A stretch of 64,000 nucleotides of DNA from CBIHON01 sp966211965. GTDB lineage: Bacteria > Pseudomonadota > Gammaproteobacteria > Burkholderiales > Burkholderiaceae_D. The position numbers and the translations under genes were made by a program. Of the stretch, positions 7,775 through 15,773 are shown piece after piece (position 1 is the first letter of the stretch; each line of letters opens with the position of its first letter). Location of the stretch: assembly GCA_966211965.1 (NCBI GenBank), contig CBIHON010000002.1:1-64000 (forward strand), written 5' to 3'. Under the pieces are notes generated by a model that was not told the DNA's origin, made no database searches, and saw only the letters and a program-made list of their open reading frames with translations.

Positions 7775-9721
7775 ATGAAGAAATTTTTCTTGCTATTGTT
7801 ATTGGCCTTTGCTCTCGGCGGCTGCGCAACAGCGCCCCGGCATCCGGCTTTGCAGCAAGCCGAGACCTTGCCGCCGCTGCTGCCGATCCACGAATTCGTC
7901 GCCAACACCAAATCCAACGGCGGCTATACCATTTCTCCGGACGGTAAAAAAGTCGCATGGTTCGGCGTGCACGGTTTCGGACCAGCCTTGCTGGTGAAGA
8001 CCCTCGGCCAGGATCAGGTCACGGCTTTCAAGGGCATACCGATCGGCCTGCGCTGGGCGCAAGACAGCCGCCGGCTGTTTTATCTCAAAGACCAGGGCGG
8101 CAATGAAGACTTTCACGTGATGATGGTCGATTCCGAGCAGCCCCAGGCGGCGCCGATCGATCTGACGCCTTATCCCGGCATTCAGGCCTCGGTGCTGCGC
8201 GTGATTCAATCCGATCCGGCACATATCCTCGTCGTGCATAACCAGCGCGATAAAAGACTGTTTGATCTCTACCGGGTCAATATCGACACCCGGGAGCAGA
8301 TGCTGGTTGCGCAAAATCCCGGCGATGCAGTCAACGTGGTCACCGACCACGAGGGCAAACCTGTCGCCTTGGTGCGCGACACGGGCAACAGGACCGTGCT
8401 GGCAGCAATCGATACGCTGGAAGAAATCATCGCGTGGAATTCCGAAGAAACGGTCGATGTGCTCGACCTGGCCCCTGACCGGCGCAGCGTTTATCTTCTA
8501 TCGAACCGCAATCGCAACTTGGTAGGCCTGACTCGGCTCGATCTGCAAACCGGTCAGGAAACCCTGGTGCATGAAGAGGTCGGTGTGGATATCGAACAAG
8601 TGCTGATCAGTAAAATCAGCCACCGCCCGCTGCTGGCCCATTCGATGCCTGGCTATCCCAAATCACACTTCCTCGACGAGCGGTTGCGCGCCGACCTGGC
8701 CCCACTGATGGACCCGACGCTGCGCTCGTTGCAGATCCTCAGCATGGACGACAGCGAACAGCGTATGACGTTGCGCATCGATCATGACGGTGACACGAAA
8801 TTCTATGTGTTCGACCGCAGCAGCGGGAGCAAAACGCTGGTCGGGGAAGCGCCCAACGGCGTGCACGCCGCGCAGCTCGCCAGCCCGCAGCCGATCACCG
8901 TGCAAAGCCGCGACGGTTTGCCGCTGCATGGCTACCTGACCCTACCCAAGGGTGTCAAGGCCGGGCGCCTGCCGACCGTTTTGCTGGTGCACGGCGGCCC
9001 GTGGTGGCGCGACCACTGGGACAACGGTCTCGGCATGCCGCAATTGCTGGCGAATCGCGGCTATGCGGTGCTGCAGATTAATTACCGCGGCTCGATCGGT
9101 TACGGACGCGCCTTCACCGAAGCCGGGATCATGCAATTCGGCGGTACCGGCAAGATGCATGAAGACTTGACGGACGGCGTGCAGTGGCTCATCAGGCAAG
9201 GCATCGCCGATCCTGAAAAAATCGCCGTCATGGGCACCAGCTTTGGCGGCTACGCGACCCTGGTCGGCCTGACCTTCACGCCCCAAGCCTACGCCTGCGG
9301 CGTCGACGTGGTGGGGCCTTCGAACCTGGCCACCTTGCAGGATGACGCGCCGGAATACTGGAAGCCGTTTCTGCACAGGATGCGCAAGTATATGGGCGAC
9401 GCCGGTGATCCGCAGCAGCGCAAAACCATGCTGGAGCAATCACCGATCAGCCATGCAGCCGCAGTGCGCAGCCCGCTGTTGATCGTGCAGGGCGCCAATG
9501 ACCCGCGCGTCAAGCGTGGCCAGTCCGACCAGATGGTGGAAGCCCTGCGCCAAGCCGGCAAGCAGGTGGACTATATGCTGCTGGCCGATGAAGGCCACGG
9601 CGCAAGAAATTGGCCGAACAATCTCAAGATATACCGCCGCGCCGAAGACTTCCTGGCGAAATGCTTGGGCGGCCGCAGCAGCGGATTCGATTTGTATGAA
9701 CTGGCTTCGTGGATGTTTTAA
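7775..9721 (+). CDS. Lipoprotein prolyl oligopeptidase family (S9) peptidase
   Basis: Serine peptidase of 648 residues. The signal peptide ends in lipobox LGGC (Cys19), so it is probably anchored to an envelope membrane and acts in the periplasm. A beta-propeller-like region occupies about residues 45-370, followed by an alpha/beta-hydrolase domain. The catalytic triad can be read as Ser ~489 (GTSFGGY), Asp ~575 (GANDPRV) and His ~608 (DEGHGA). S9 members cleave short peptides after proline or as acylaminoacyl peptidases. It is followed by the haem-copper protein with about 60 bases between. A strongly operator-decorated promoter lies ~170 bases upstream. Confidence 0.92.
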   Translation: MKKFFLLLLLAFALGGCATAPRHPALQQAETLPPLLPIHEFVANTKSNGGYTISPDGKKVAWFGVHGFGPALLVKTLGQDQVTAFKGIPIGLRWAQDSRRLFYLKDQGGNEDFHVMMVDSEQPQAAPIDLTPYPGIQASVLRVIQSDPAHILVVHNQRDKRLFDLYRVNIDTREQMLVAQNPGDAVNVVTDHEGKPVALVRDTGNRTVLAAIDTLEEIIAWNSEETVDVLDLAPDRRSVYLLSNRNRNLVGLTRLDLQTGQETLVHEEVGVDIEQVLISKISHRPLLAHSMPGYPKSHFLDERLRADLAPLMDPTLRSLQILSMDDSEQRMTLRIDHDGDTKFYVFDRSSGSKTLVGEAPNGVHAAQLASPQPITVQSRDGLPLHGYLTLPKGVKAGRLPTVLLVHGGPWWRDHWDNGLGMPQLLANRGYAVLQINYRGSIGYGRAFTEAGIMQFGGTGKMHEDLTDGVQWLIRQGIADPEKIAVMGTSFGGYATLVGLTFTPQAYACGVDVVGPSNLATLQDDAPEYWKPFLHRMRKYMGDAGDPQQRKTMLEQSPISHAAAVRSPLLIVQGANDPRVKRGQSDQMVEALRQAGKQVDYMLLADEGHGARNWPNNLKIYRRAEDFLAKCLGGRSSGFDLYELASWMF

Positions 9722-9784
9722 GCGTTGCGCCGGTTTGCCTTGGCCGTAACCCCTTACAGGAATCAAAAAACAGGAACAAAGCAC

Positions 9785-11857
9785 ATGAATAAAATAATTT
9801 TCGTATTTGCCAGGAGCGCATATGCCTTGCTGGCGGCATTCGCATTCATCATGCTGCAGGCCGAAGCCGGCGCGCACGAGACGGCGAGCGCCACGCCGAT
9901 GACCGGCCTGTGGTGGAATCCGGACGAATCGGGTTGGGGCATCGGTCTGACCCAGCAAGGCTCGACAGTGTTCGCGACCTGGTTCACCTATGAGCAGAGC
10001 GGTACGCCGACCTGGCTGGTGATGTCCAACTGCGCGGTGAGCGGCACCACCTGCAGCGGCGACATCTACAGTGTGCGCGGCGGCACCCCGCCGGGCGTGC
10101 CCTGGAACGGCGCTGCCAAAGTCGTGACCAAGGTGGGCGCCGGCCGCTTCGCGTTTTCCGATACCAACAATGGGGTCTTCAGCTACACCCTCAATGGCGT
10201 CAGCGGCAGCAAGACCATCACGCGCCAGATGTTCTCAAGCAGCTCCGTGCATCCGCCGGTCGACTACACCGCGCTATGGTGGAATCCGAATGAATCCGGC
10301 TGGGGCGTTACGGTGACACAGCAGCACGACATGATTTTCGCCATCATGTACACCTACGATGCGAACGGCAACCCGGCATGGTATGCGGCATCGAGCTGCC
10401 CGGTATCGGGCAGCGGATGCAGCGGCGATTTATATAAAGTGACCGGTGGCTCGGCGCCGACGGCGGCATGGAACGGCAGCAATAAAGTCACCAGCAAAGT
10501 GGGCAGCATCAACTTCGCCTTCGCCGACCGCGACAATGGAACGATGAATTACACGATCGATGGCGTCAGCAACAGCAAATCGATCACGCGGCAAATGTTT
10601 TCCGGATCGGCCGGTACGGCCAGCTTTGCGCTCTTGCAGAGCAAAATATTTTCGACCAATTGCCTCGCCTGCCACGCTGCGGCAGGTCCTTTCGCCGCGC
10701 AATCGGGATTGATTCTCGACCCTGCGGTCGCCTACAAGAACCTGATCAATGCGCCGGTCAAGAATGGCGACGCCGCGGCTGACGGCTTGAAGCAGGTGGT
10801 GCCGGGCAATGCGGACAAGAGCCTGCTGTACCAGAAGCTGGTGCAGTGGGATCCGCGCCTGGCCAAGCATTACGGCAGCGCGATGCCGCTCGGCGGGACT
10901 TCGCTGAGCGTCGGCCAGCTCGAATTCGTCAAGCGCTGGATAAATGCCGGTGCGCCTGAAACCGGCGAAGTGGCCGATCCGGCTCTGCTGGATGACCAGA
11001 CCGCCCCAAGTTATCAAGCATTCACGCCGCCGCCGGTGCCGGCCCAGGGCGTCCAACTCCAGGCCGGGCCGTTCCAGGTTCAGCCGAAATTCGAGCGCGA
11101 GCTTTTCGTGTATCGCCAGCTTAACAATCCTGCGCCGATCTTCGTCTCCCGCATCGAGACCAAGATGCGCGCCAACAGCCATCATTTCCTGCTTTACAGT
11201 TACGGCTCGCGCACGCCGTCTGATGCCTACCCGCCTTACGACCAGATTCGCGACATCCGCAATCCAGACGGCACGCTCAACTACGTCAACATGCAGGCGA
11301 TGGCCTACCAGATATTTTTCGGTGGCTCGATGACCCCGACCGGCGGCTATACCTTCCCGCCCGGCGTGGCGCTGCGCATGCCTGCCAATGCCGCGCTCGA
11401 CATGAACGTGCATTACGTCAACGGCGGCACGGATGAAATCACCGGCGAGGCCTATGCCAATCTGCACACTATCGATGAATCGCAGGTCCAGCACGTGGCA
11501 GGCACGCTCGACCTCGGCAATTTCAGCATTTTCCTGCCGCCCAAAAAGCGGACTACGGTCACCAAGACGTTCACCTTTGGCGCCACGACGCGGATCATCA
11601 TGCTTACCTCGCATATGCACAAGCTCGGCGAACGCTTCGTGATCCGCATCAAGGGCGGTGCGCGAGACGGCGAGCAGGTGTACGAAAACACGGTATGGGA
11701 CGACCCGAAGATCGTCACCTATGACCAGCCTATCGTGCTGCAGGCGGGCGAAGGATTGACCTCCGAGATCACCTATAACAACACGACCGACAGAGTGATT
11801 ACTTTTGGCCTCACCAGTGAGGACGAGATGGGAATCATCTTCGGGTATTACTACTGA
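9785..11857 (+). CDS. Secreted fusion: two WWNP repeats + c-type haem domain + PHM-like copper monooxygenase domain
   Basis: Predicted secreted or periplasmic protein of 690 residues with a signal peptide ending near AEAGA. Domains in order: two ~85-residue repeats, each starting WWNPxESGWG and ending SGSKTITRQMF or similar (about 40-160 and 165-280). Next is a c-type haem domain with CLACH at 293-297 and a probable axial Met in GSAMPLGG (~366). Then comes a copper type II, ascorbate-dependent monooxygenase-like domain (~425-690). All six copper ligands of the PHM/DBM family have counterparts: His-His ~466/467 (SHHFLLY), His ~543 (NVHYVN), HxH ~610/612 (SHMHKLG) and Met ~682 (DEMG), with PHM-like spacing. 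The ATG at 9785 is chosen over an upstream TTG (9725) because a ribosome-binding site (AGGAAC) and the signal peptide follow it. The substrate is unknown. Confidence 0.88.
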   Translation: MNKIIFVFARSAYALLAAFAFIMLQAEAGAHETASATPMTGLWWNPDESGWGIGLTQQGSTVFATWFTYEQSGTPTWLVMSNCAVSGTTCSGDIYSVRGGTPPGVPWNGAAKVVTKVGAGRFAFSDTNNGVFSYTLNGVSGSKTITRQMFSSSSVHPPVDYTALWWNPNESGWGVTVTQQHDMIFAIMYTYDANGNPAWYAASSCPVSGSGCSGDLYKVTGGSAPTAAWNGSNKVTSKVGSINFAFADRDNGTMNYTIDGVSNSKSITRQMFSGSAGTASFALLQSKIFSTNCLACHAAAGPFAAQSGLILDPAVAYKNLINAPVKNGDAAADGLKQVVPGNADKSLLYQKLVQWDPRLAKHYGSAMPLGGTSLSVGQLEFVKRWINAGAPETGEVADPALLDDQTAPSYQAFTPPPVPAQGVQLQAGPFQVQPKFERELFVYRQLNNPAPIFVSRIETKMRANSHHFLLYSYGSRTPSDAYPPYDQIRDIRNPDGTLNYVNMQAMAYQIFFGGSMTPTGGYTFPPGVALRMPANAALDMNVHYVNGGTDEITGEAYANLHTIDESQVQHVAGTLDLGNFSIFLPPKKRTTVTKTFTFGATTRIIMLTSHMHKLGERFVIRIKGGARDGEQVYENTVWDDPKIVTYDQPIVLQAGEGLTSEITYNNTTDRVITFGLTSEDEMGIIFGYYY

Positions 11858-11859
11858 TC

Positions 11860-12696
11860 ATGTCCGAATTGTTCGAACTGTTGCGTCCGCACGGACCTTT
11901 CCTGATGCCGCTGCTGTTTAGCGCCGGCATCAATCTGCTGCGCTATCTGATCGTCGCCGGCATCGCGTTCGCCGTCTGGTATCGCAGCAGCGGGACGCCG
12001 CACCGCCAGAAGAAATTGCAGGATCTGATTCCGGGCCGCAAGCAGATCAAGCGCGAGATCCTGTACTCGATTGCATCGACCCTGATTTTCGGCCTGATCA
12101 ATGGCGTGCTGTTCGGTTATGGCTTGTTCGAACATGCGCAGGTGTATCGCCATGTTGCCGATTTCGGCTGGGCTTATTTCTGCGTGAGCATGGTGCTGAT
12201 GGCGATCGTGCACGATACGTATTTTTACTGGATGCACCGGTTGATGCATCACCGTGCGCTGTTCCGCTATTTCCATCGCGTGCATCATTTATCGACCAAC
12301 CCGACGCCATGGGCGTCCTATGCCTTTCATCCGCTGGAAGCGGTGGTTGAGGCCGGTGCGGTGATCCTGATCATTTTCATCCTGCCGGTCCACGGATTGG
12401 CTTTGCTGATCTTCGAAACCATCTCGATCGCGATCAACGTCTATGGCCACCTGGGATACGAGCTGTATCCGGCGAACTGGTCGCGCCACTGGTTTGGCCG
12501 CTGGATCAATACTTCGGTGGCGCACAATACCCATCATGCGACGGCACGCCATAATTACGGGCTATATTTCCTGTTCTGGGACCGCTTGTGCGGGACGATC
12601 GATCCGTCGTACGATGAGCGTTATGCCAAGGCACAAGGTGAGCCTGCGGCACAACCGGCGCCGCCGGCCGTTATCGGAAATCGCCAACAGGTATGA
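11860..12696 (+). CDS. Sterol desaturase / fatty acid hydroxylase family membrane protein
   Basis: Integral membrane di-iron oxygenase homologue of 278 residues with several hydrophobic segments. The eight-histidine signature is present: HDTYFYWMH (~110), HRVHH (~140) and HNTHH (~222), plus a later conserved HNYG. Relatives hydroxylate or desaturate lipids, sterols or carotenoids; the substrate cannot be read from sequence. The start is 2 bases after the stop of the haem-copper fusion, so the two are almost certainly co-expressed, which links two different oxygenase chemistries in one operon. The C-terminal tail is Ala/Pro-rich. Confidence 0.9.
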   Translation: MSELFELLRPHGPFLMPLLFSAGINLLRYLIVAGIAFAVWYRSSGTPHRQKKLQDLIPGRKQIKREILYSIASTLIFGLINGVLFGYGLFEHAQVYRHVADFGWAYFCVSMVLMAIVHDTYFYWMHRLMHHRALFRYFHRVHHLSTNPTPWASYAFHPLEAVVEAGAVILIIFILPVHGLALLIFETISIAINVYGHLGYELYPANWSRHWFGRWINTSVAHNTHHATARHNYGLYFLFWDRLCGTIDPSYDERYAKAQGEPAAQPAPPAVIGNRQQV

Positions 12697-13505
12697 CAAA
12701 AAATCGCGCGCAGGTATTTTCACATGCGGCACTGCCCGGCTTGGCGGTGCTGGATGCCTCGTTCGTGCAGCATCATTTTCCCAAGCATTGTCATCAGACG
12801 TTTTCGATCGGCGTGATCCAGTCCGGGGTCAATTGCTTCCTGCATCGCGGTACGCGTCAATATGCCGCCGCCAACGAAATTTGCATCGTCAATCCGGACG
12901 AAATGCATACCGGCGAAACGGTGACCGAGGACGGTTGGAATTATCTGAATATTTTTCCTTCGGAGGCCTTGCTGGCCGATGCGCGCGAGGCGCTGGAATT
13001 GAAGCCCGGTTCAGCCTATTTCCCCGCTTCGGTGATGCGCGATGCGCAAGCCGCGGATGCCTTGCGCCGTTTCGCTTTCGCAGTGTCCCGCGCCGCGCCG
13101 ATACTGGAAGTGGAGCAGTATTGGCTCGCGGTGTGCGCGCTCTTGTTGGCGCGCCATAGCGAAACCCGGAGTGCGCCGCGCGAGCGCATCGTGCTGCCGC
13201 GCCGGATTGCGATCGCACGTGAAGCATTGGACGCCAGCCTTGCCGACAATCTCAGTCTGAATGCGTTGGCCGGACTGTGCGACGTCTCGCCCTACCATCT
13301 GGCGCGCAGCTTCACCGAACATGTCGGCTTGCCGCCGCATGCTTATCATCTGCAGAAACGTATTGAATATGCGAAGACGCTGATCCAGCAAGGTCTGGAT
13401 CTGGCGGAGGCAGCCGCCGCCACCGGTTTTGCCGATCAGGCGCATATGACGCGGCATTTCCGGCGCCACATGGGTGTGACGCCGGGGCAATTCAGGGTGC
13501 GCTGA
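12693..13505 (+). CDS. AraC family transcription regulator
   Basis: Regulator of 270 residues. The N-terminal AraC-type cupin sensor domain (about 15-150, HHFPKHCHQTFSIGV) is followed by a two-HTH DNA-binding domain (about 170-270; NALAGLCDVSPYHLARSF and GFADQAHMTRHF). It overlaps the desaturase stop by 4 bases (ATGA), so it is translationally coupled to the oxygenase operon and is a candidate regulator of it. The ligand is unknown. The C-terminal GVTPGQFR motif is complete. Confidence 0.92.
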   Translation: MTKNRAQVFSHAALPGLAVLDASFVQHHFPKHCHQTFSIGVIQSGVNCFLHRGTRQYAAANEICIVNPDEMHTGETVTEDGWNYLNIFPSEALLADAREALELKPGSAYFPASVMRDAQAADALRRFAFAVSRAAPILEVEQYWLAVCALLLARHSETRSAPRERIVLPRRIAIAREALDASLADNLSLNALAGLCDVSPYHLARSFTEHVGLPPHAYHLQKRIEYAKTLIQQGLDLAEAAAATGFADQAHMTRHFRRHMGVTPGQFRVR

Positions 13506-13541
13506 CGTACGTAGTAACGCCGCGCTCCCTCCATGCCGATT

Positions 13542-13985
13542 TCAGTACGACTTGTACGGCAGGAATTTACCGCTCAACACGACATTCACGCGATCGCCTT
13601 TCGGGTCCGGTTCGCGGGTGATGTCCATCGAAAAATCGATCGCGCTCATGATGCCGTCGCCGAACTCTTCATGGATCAATTCCTTGATCGTAGTGCCATA
13701 GACATTGACGATCTCGTACCAGCGGTAAATCAGCGGATCGGTCGGGACGGCGGTCGGCAGGGAACCTTTGTACGGGACAATTTGCAGCCAAGCGGTTTCT
13801 TCATCCGTGAGGGAAAACAATTCCTTGGCGATGGTTGCCTGCTGCAAATTCAACGTCATCTGGCCCAGCATGGCAGCAGTCGTCCATTCCTTGCTTTGGC
13901 CGATTTTTTCGGCAATGCTGCTCCAGGTCATTTTATTGGCGACCTTGGCCGACAGAATTTTTTTTGTGACTTCGTTACGATCCAT
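13542..13985 (-). CDS. cynS: Cyanate hydratase (cyanase)
   Basis: Cytoplasmic enzyme of 147 residues that converts cyanate and bicarbonate to ammonia and CO2 via carbamate. The catalytic residues Arg88, Glu91 and Ser114 match Arg96/Glu99/Ser122 of the E. coli enzyme with a constant offset of 8. The N-terminal HTH-like domain and C-terminal GKFLPYKSY are typical. A good ribosome site (AGAGGAG) precedes the ATG. It is the last gene of a minus-strand operon that also encodes an ABC importer, so cyanate can be imported and used as nitrogen source or detoxified. Confidence 0.97.
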   Translation of the reverse strand: MDRNEVTKKILSAKVANKMTWSSIAEKIGQSKEWTTAAMLGQMTLNLQQATIAKELFSLTDEETAWLQIVPYKGSLPTAVPTDPLIYRWYEIVNVYGTTIKELIHEEFGDGIMSAIDFSMDITREPDPKGDRVNVVLSGKFLPYKSY

Positions 13986-14028
13986 CAGATGTTCTCCTCT
14001 TTGGTTGGGGTGAAAAAACGTACGGCGG

Positions 14029-14889
14029 TCAAGCGACTTCCTGTGCCGTCTGGTCAGGCTCCAGGCCGGGTCTCACAATCCTGGTATGGCCATGGCCCGG
14101 ACCTTGCGCCTGGATTTGGCGCGAACGATTGACCAGGAAATCTACCAGGTGATTGCGAATACGGTAAAACTGCGGGTCGTGATGCATGGTGGCGCGGGTT
14201 CTTTGTTTCGGCATGGTGTTGATCACGATTTCCGCTACGCGTGCGTGCGGTCCGTTGGACATCAGCATGATCTTGTCGGCCAGTAGAATCGCTTCGTCGA
14301 CATCGTGCGTCACCATGAAAACGGTCTGATGGGTGGCCGCGCAAATCTTCAGCAATTCATCCTGGATCACGCCGCGTGTGAGTGCATCCAGCGCACCGAA
14401 AGGTTCGTCAAGCAACAGCATTTTCGGCTCGATCGAAAAAGCCCGGGCGATGCCGACCCGCTGCTTCATGCCGCCGGACAATTCGGACGGCTTCTTGTGT
14501 TCTGCGCCTTGCAGGCCGACCATGTTGATGAAGCGCATGGCTTGCGCAATGACTGCCTCCTTGGGGCGCTCCGGCCAGCGCGATTTGACGGCGAACGCGA
14601 CATTCGACAGCACCGACAGCCACGGCATCAATGCATGGCCCTGGAATACCACGCCGCGATCGAGGCTGGGGCCGCTGATCTTCTTGCCATCCATCTGCGC
14701 GATACCGGCAGATGGCATTTCCAATCCGGCCAGCAGGTTCAGGATGGTGGTCTTGCCGCAGCCGGAATGGCCGATGATGCAAATGAATTCACCTTTCTCG
14801 ATGCCGAAGGAAACTCCCTCGAACACCGGCGGCATATTCGGCGCATAACGCTTTGCCAGGCCTTCCACACTCAGGAATGGTTTGCTCAT
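14029..14889 (-). CDS. cynD: Nitrate/cyanate-type ABC transporter ATP-binding protein
   Basis: ATPase of 286 residues, cytoplasmic subunit of a cyanate importer. Walker A is GHSGCGKTT (~38-46), the signature is LSGGMKQRVGIARA, Walker B is MLLLDEPFGALDA, and the H-loop is VTHDVDEA. It belongs to the NrtD/SsuB/TauB group. It sits between the permease and cynS, so cyanate is the most probable substrate, although NrtD-like proteins also serve nitrate. A C-terminal tail of about 70 residues follows the core domain. A strong AACGGAGGC ribosome site precedes the ATG. Confidence 0.93.
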   Translation of the reverse strand: MSKPFLSVEGLAKRYAPNMPPVFEGVSFGIEKGEFICIIGHSGCGKTTILNLLAGLEMPSAGIAQMDGKKISGPSLDRGVVFQGHALMPWLSVLSNVAFAVKSRWPERPKEAVIAQAMRFINMVGLQGAEHKKPSELSGGMKQRVGIARAFSIEPKMLLLDEPFGALDALTRGVIQDELLKICAATHQTVFMVTHDVDEAILLADKIMLMSNGPHARVAEIVINTMPKQRTRATMHHDPQFYRIRNHLVDFLVNRSRQIQAQGPGHGHTRIVRPGLEPDQTAQEVA

Positions 14890-14901
14890 GAATGCCTCCG
14901 T

Positions 14902-15768
14902 TCAATCGGTATAGCTGACAAAGCGCTGCAAGCGTGCAAAGGCAAGATCGAGCAGCATGCCCACGATGCCGATGACGAGGATAGCGAACATCACGCTTGT
15001 CAGCGACAGGTTGTTCCACTCGTTCCAAACGAAATAGCCAATGCCGGTGCCGCCCACCAGCATTTCGGCCGCGACGATCACCAGCCATGCGATGCCCATG
15101 GAGATGCGCATGCCGGTCAGGATGGTCGGCGCCGCTGCAGGCAGGATTACCTGGAAAGCCTTGCGCAAGGGCGTGACCTCCAGTGTACGGGCGACGTTCA
15201 GCCATTCGCGCCGCACCGAGGCAACGCCGAATGCGGTATTGAGCAGCATCGGCCAGATCGAGCAGATGAAAATCACGAACACGCCCGAGATCGACGAATC
15301 CTTGATGGTGTACAGCGCGAGCGGCATCCAGGCCAAAGGCGAGATCGGCTTCAGAATTTGAATGAAGGGATTGAGCGCGCGCTGCATCAAGGGCGACATG
15401 CCGAGCACGAAGCCCAGCGGAATCGCCACCAGCGCCGCAATCAAAAAGCCCAGCCCGACACGCCCCAACGAATAGCCGAGCTGAATGCCGATGCCCTTGT
15501 CGTTCGGTCCGTTGTCGAAGAAAGGATCGGACAATTGCTTGACCACCGTCTGGCCCATTTGCGCCAGGCTCGGGAAGCCGGTTTGCTTGGCTTCGCCGCC
15601 CTTGCTCTTGCCCATCAGCTTGGCGTATTCGTCTTCCTGTTGGGTATTCGCGCTGGGTGCCGGCACGTCGTTCCTGGGCAGCGTAGCGAGATGCCAGCCC
15701 GTCAGCACGGCCAGCAGAATCAGCAGCGAAATGAGCGCGGCGCGGAATCCGACACTTTTAAATATCAT
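14902..15768 (-). CDS. cynB: Nitrate/cyanate-type ABC transporter permease
   Basis: Inner membrane permease of 288 residues with a BPD_transp_1 domain. The coupling-helix region matches the NrtB/SsuC type (EWLNVARTLEVTPL...FQVILPAAAPTI). An N-terminal hydrophobic segment is followed by a short charged linker (SKGGEAK) and about five further helices. The ATG at 15768 gives a normal N-terminus; the frame remains open upstream only because it overlaps the previous gene. It is 12 bases from the ATPase gene and 5 from the upstream binding-protein gene, consistent with one operon for cyanate uptake. Confidence 0.92.
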   Translation of the reverse strand: MIFKSVGFRAALISLLILLAVLTGWHLATLPRNDVPAPSANTQQEDEYAKLMGKSKGGEAKQTGFPSLAQMGQTVVKQLSDPFFDNGPNDKGIGIQLGYSLGRVGLGFLIAALVAIPLGFVLGMSPLMQRALNPFIQILKPISPLAWMPLALYTIKDSSISGVFVIFICSIWPMLLNTAFGVASVRREWLNVARTLEVTPLRKAFQVILPAAAPTILTGMRISMGIAWLVIVAAEMLVGGTGIGYFVWNEWNNLSLTSVMFAILVIGIVGMLLDLAFARLQRFVSYTD

Positions 15769-15773
15769 GTTGA

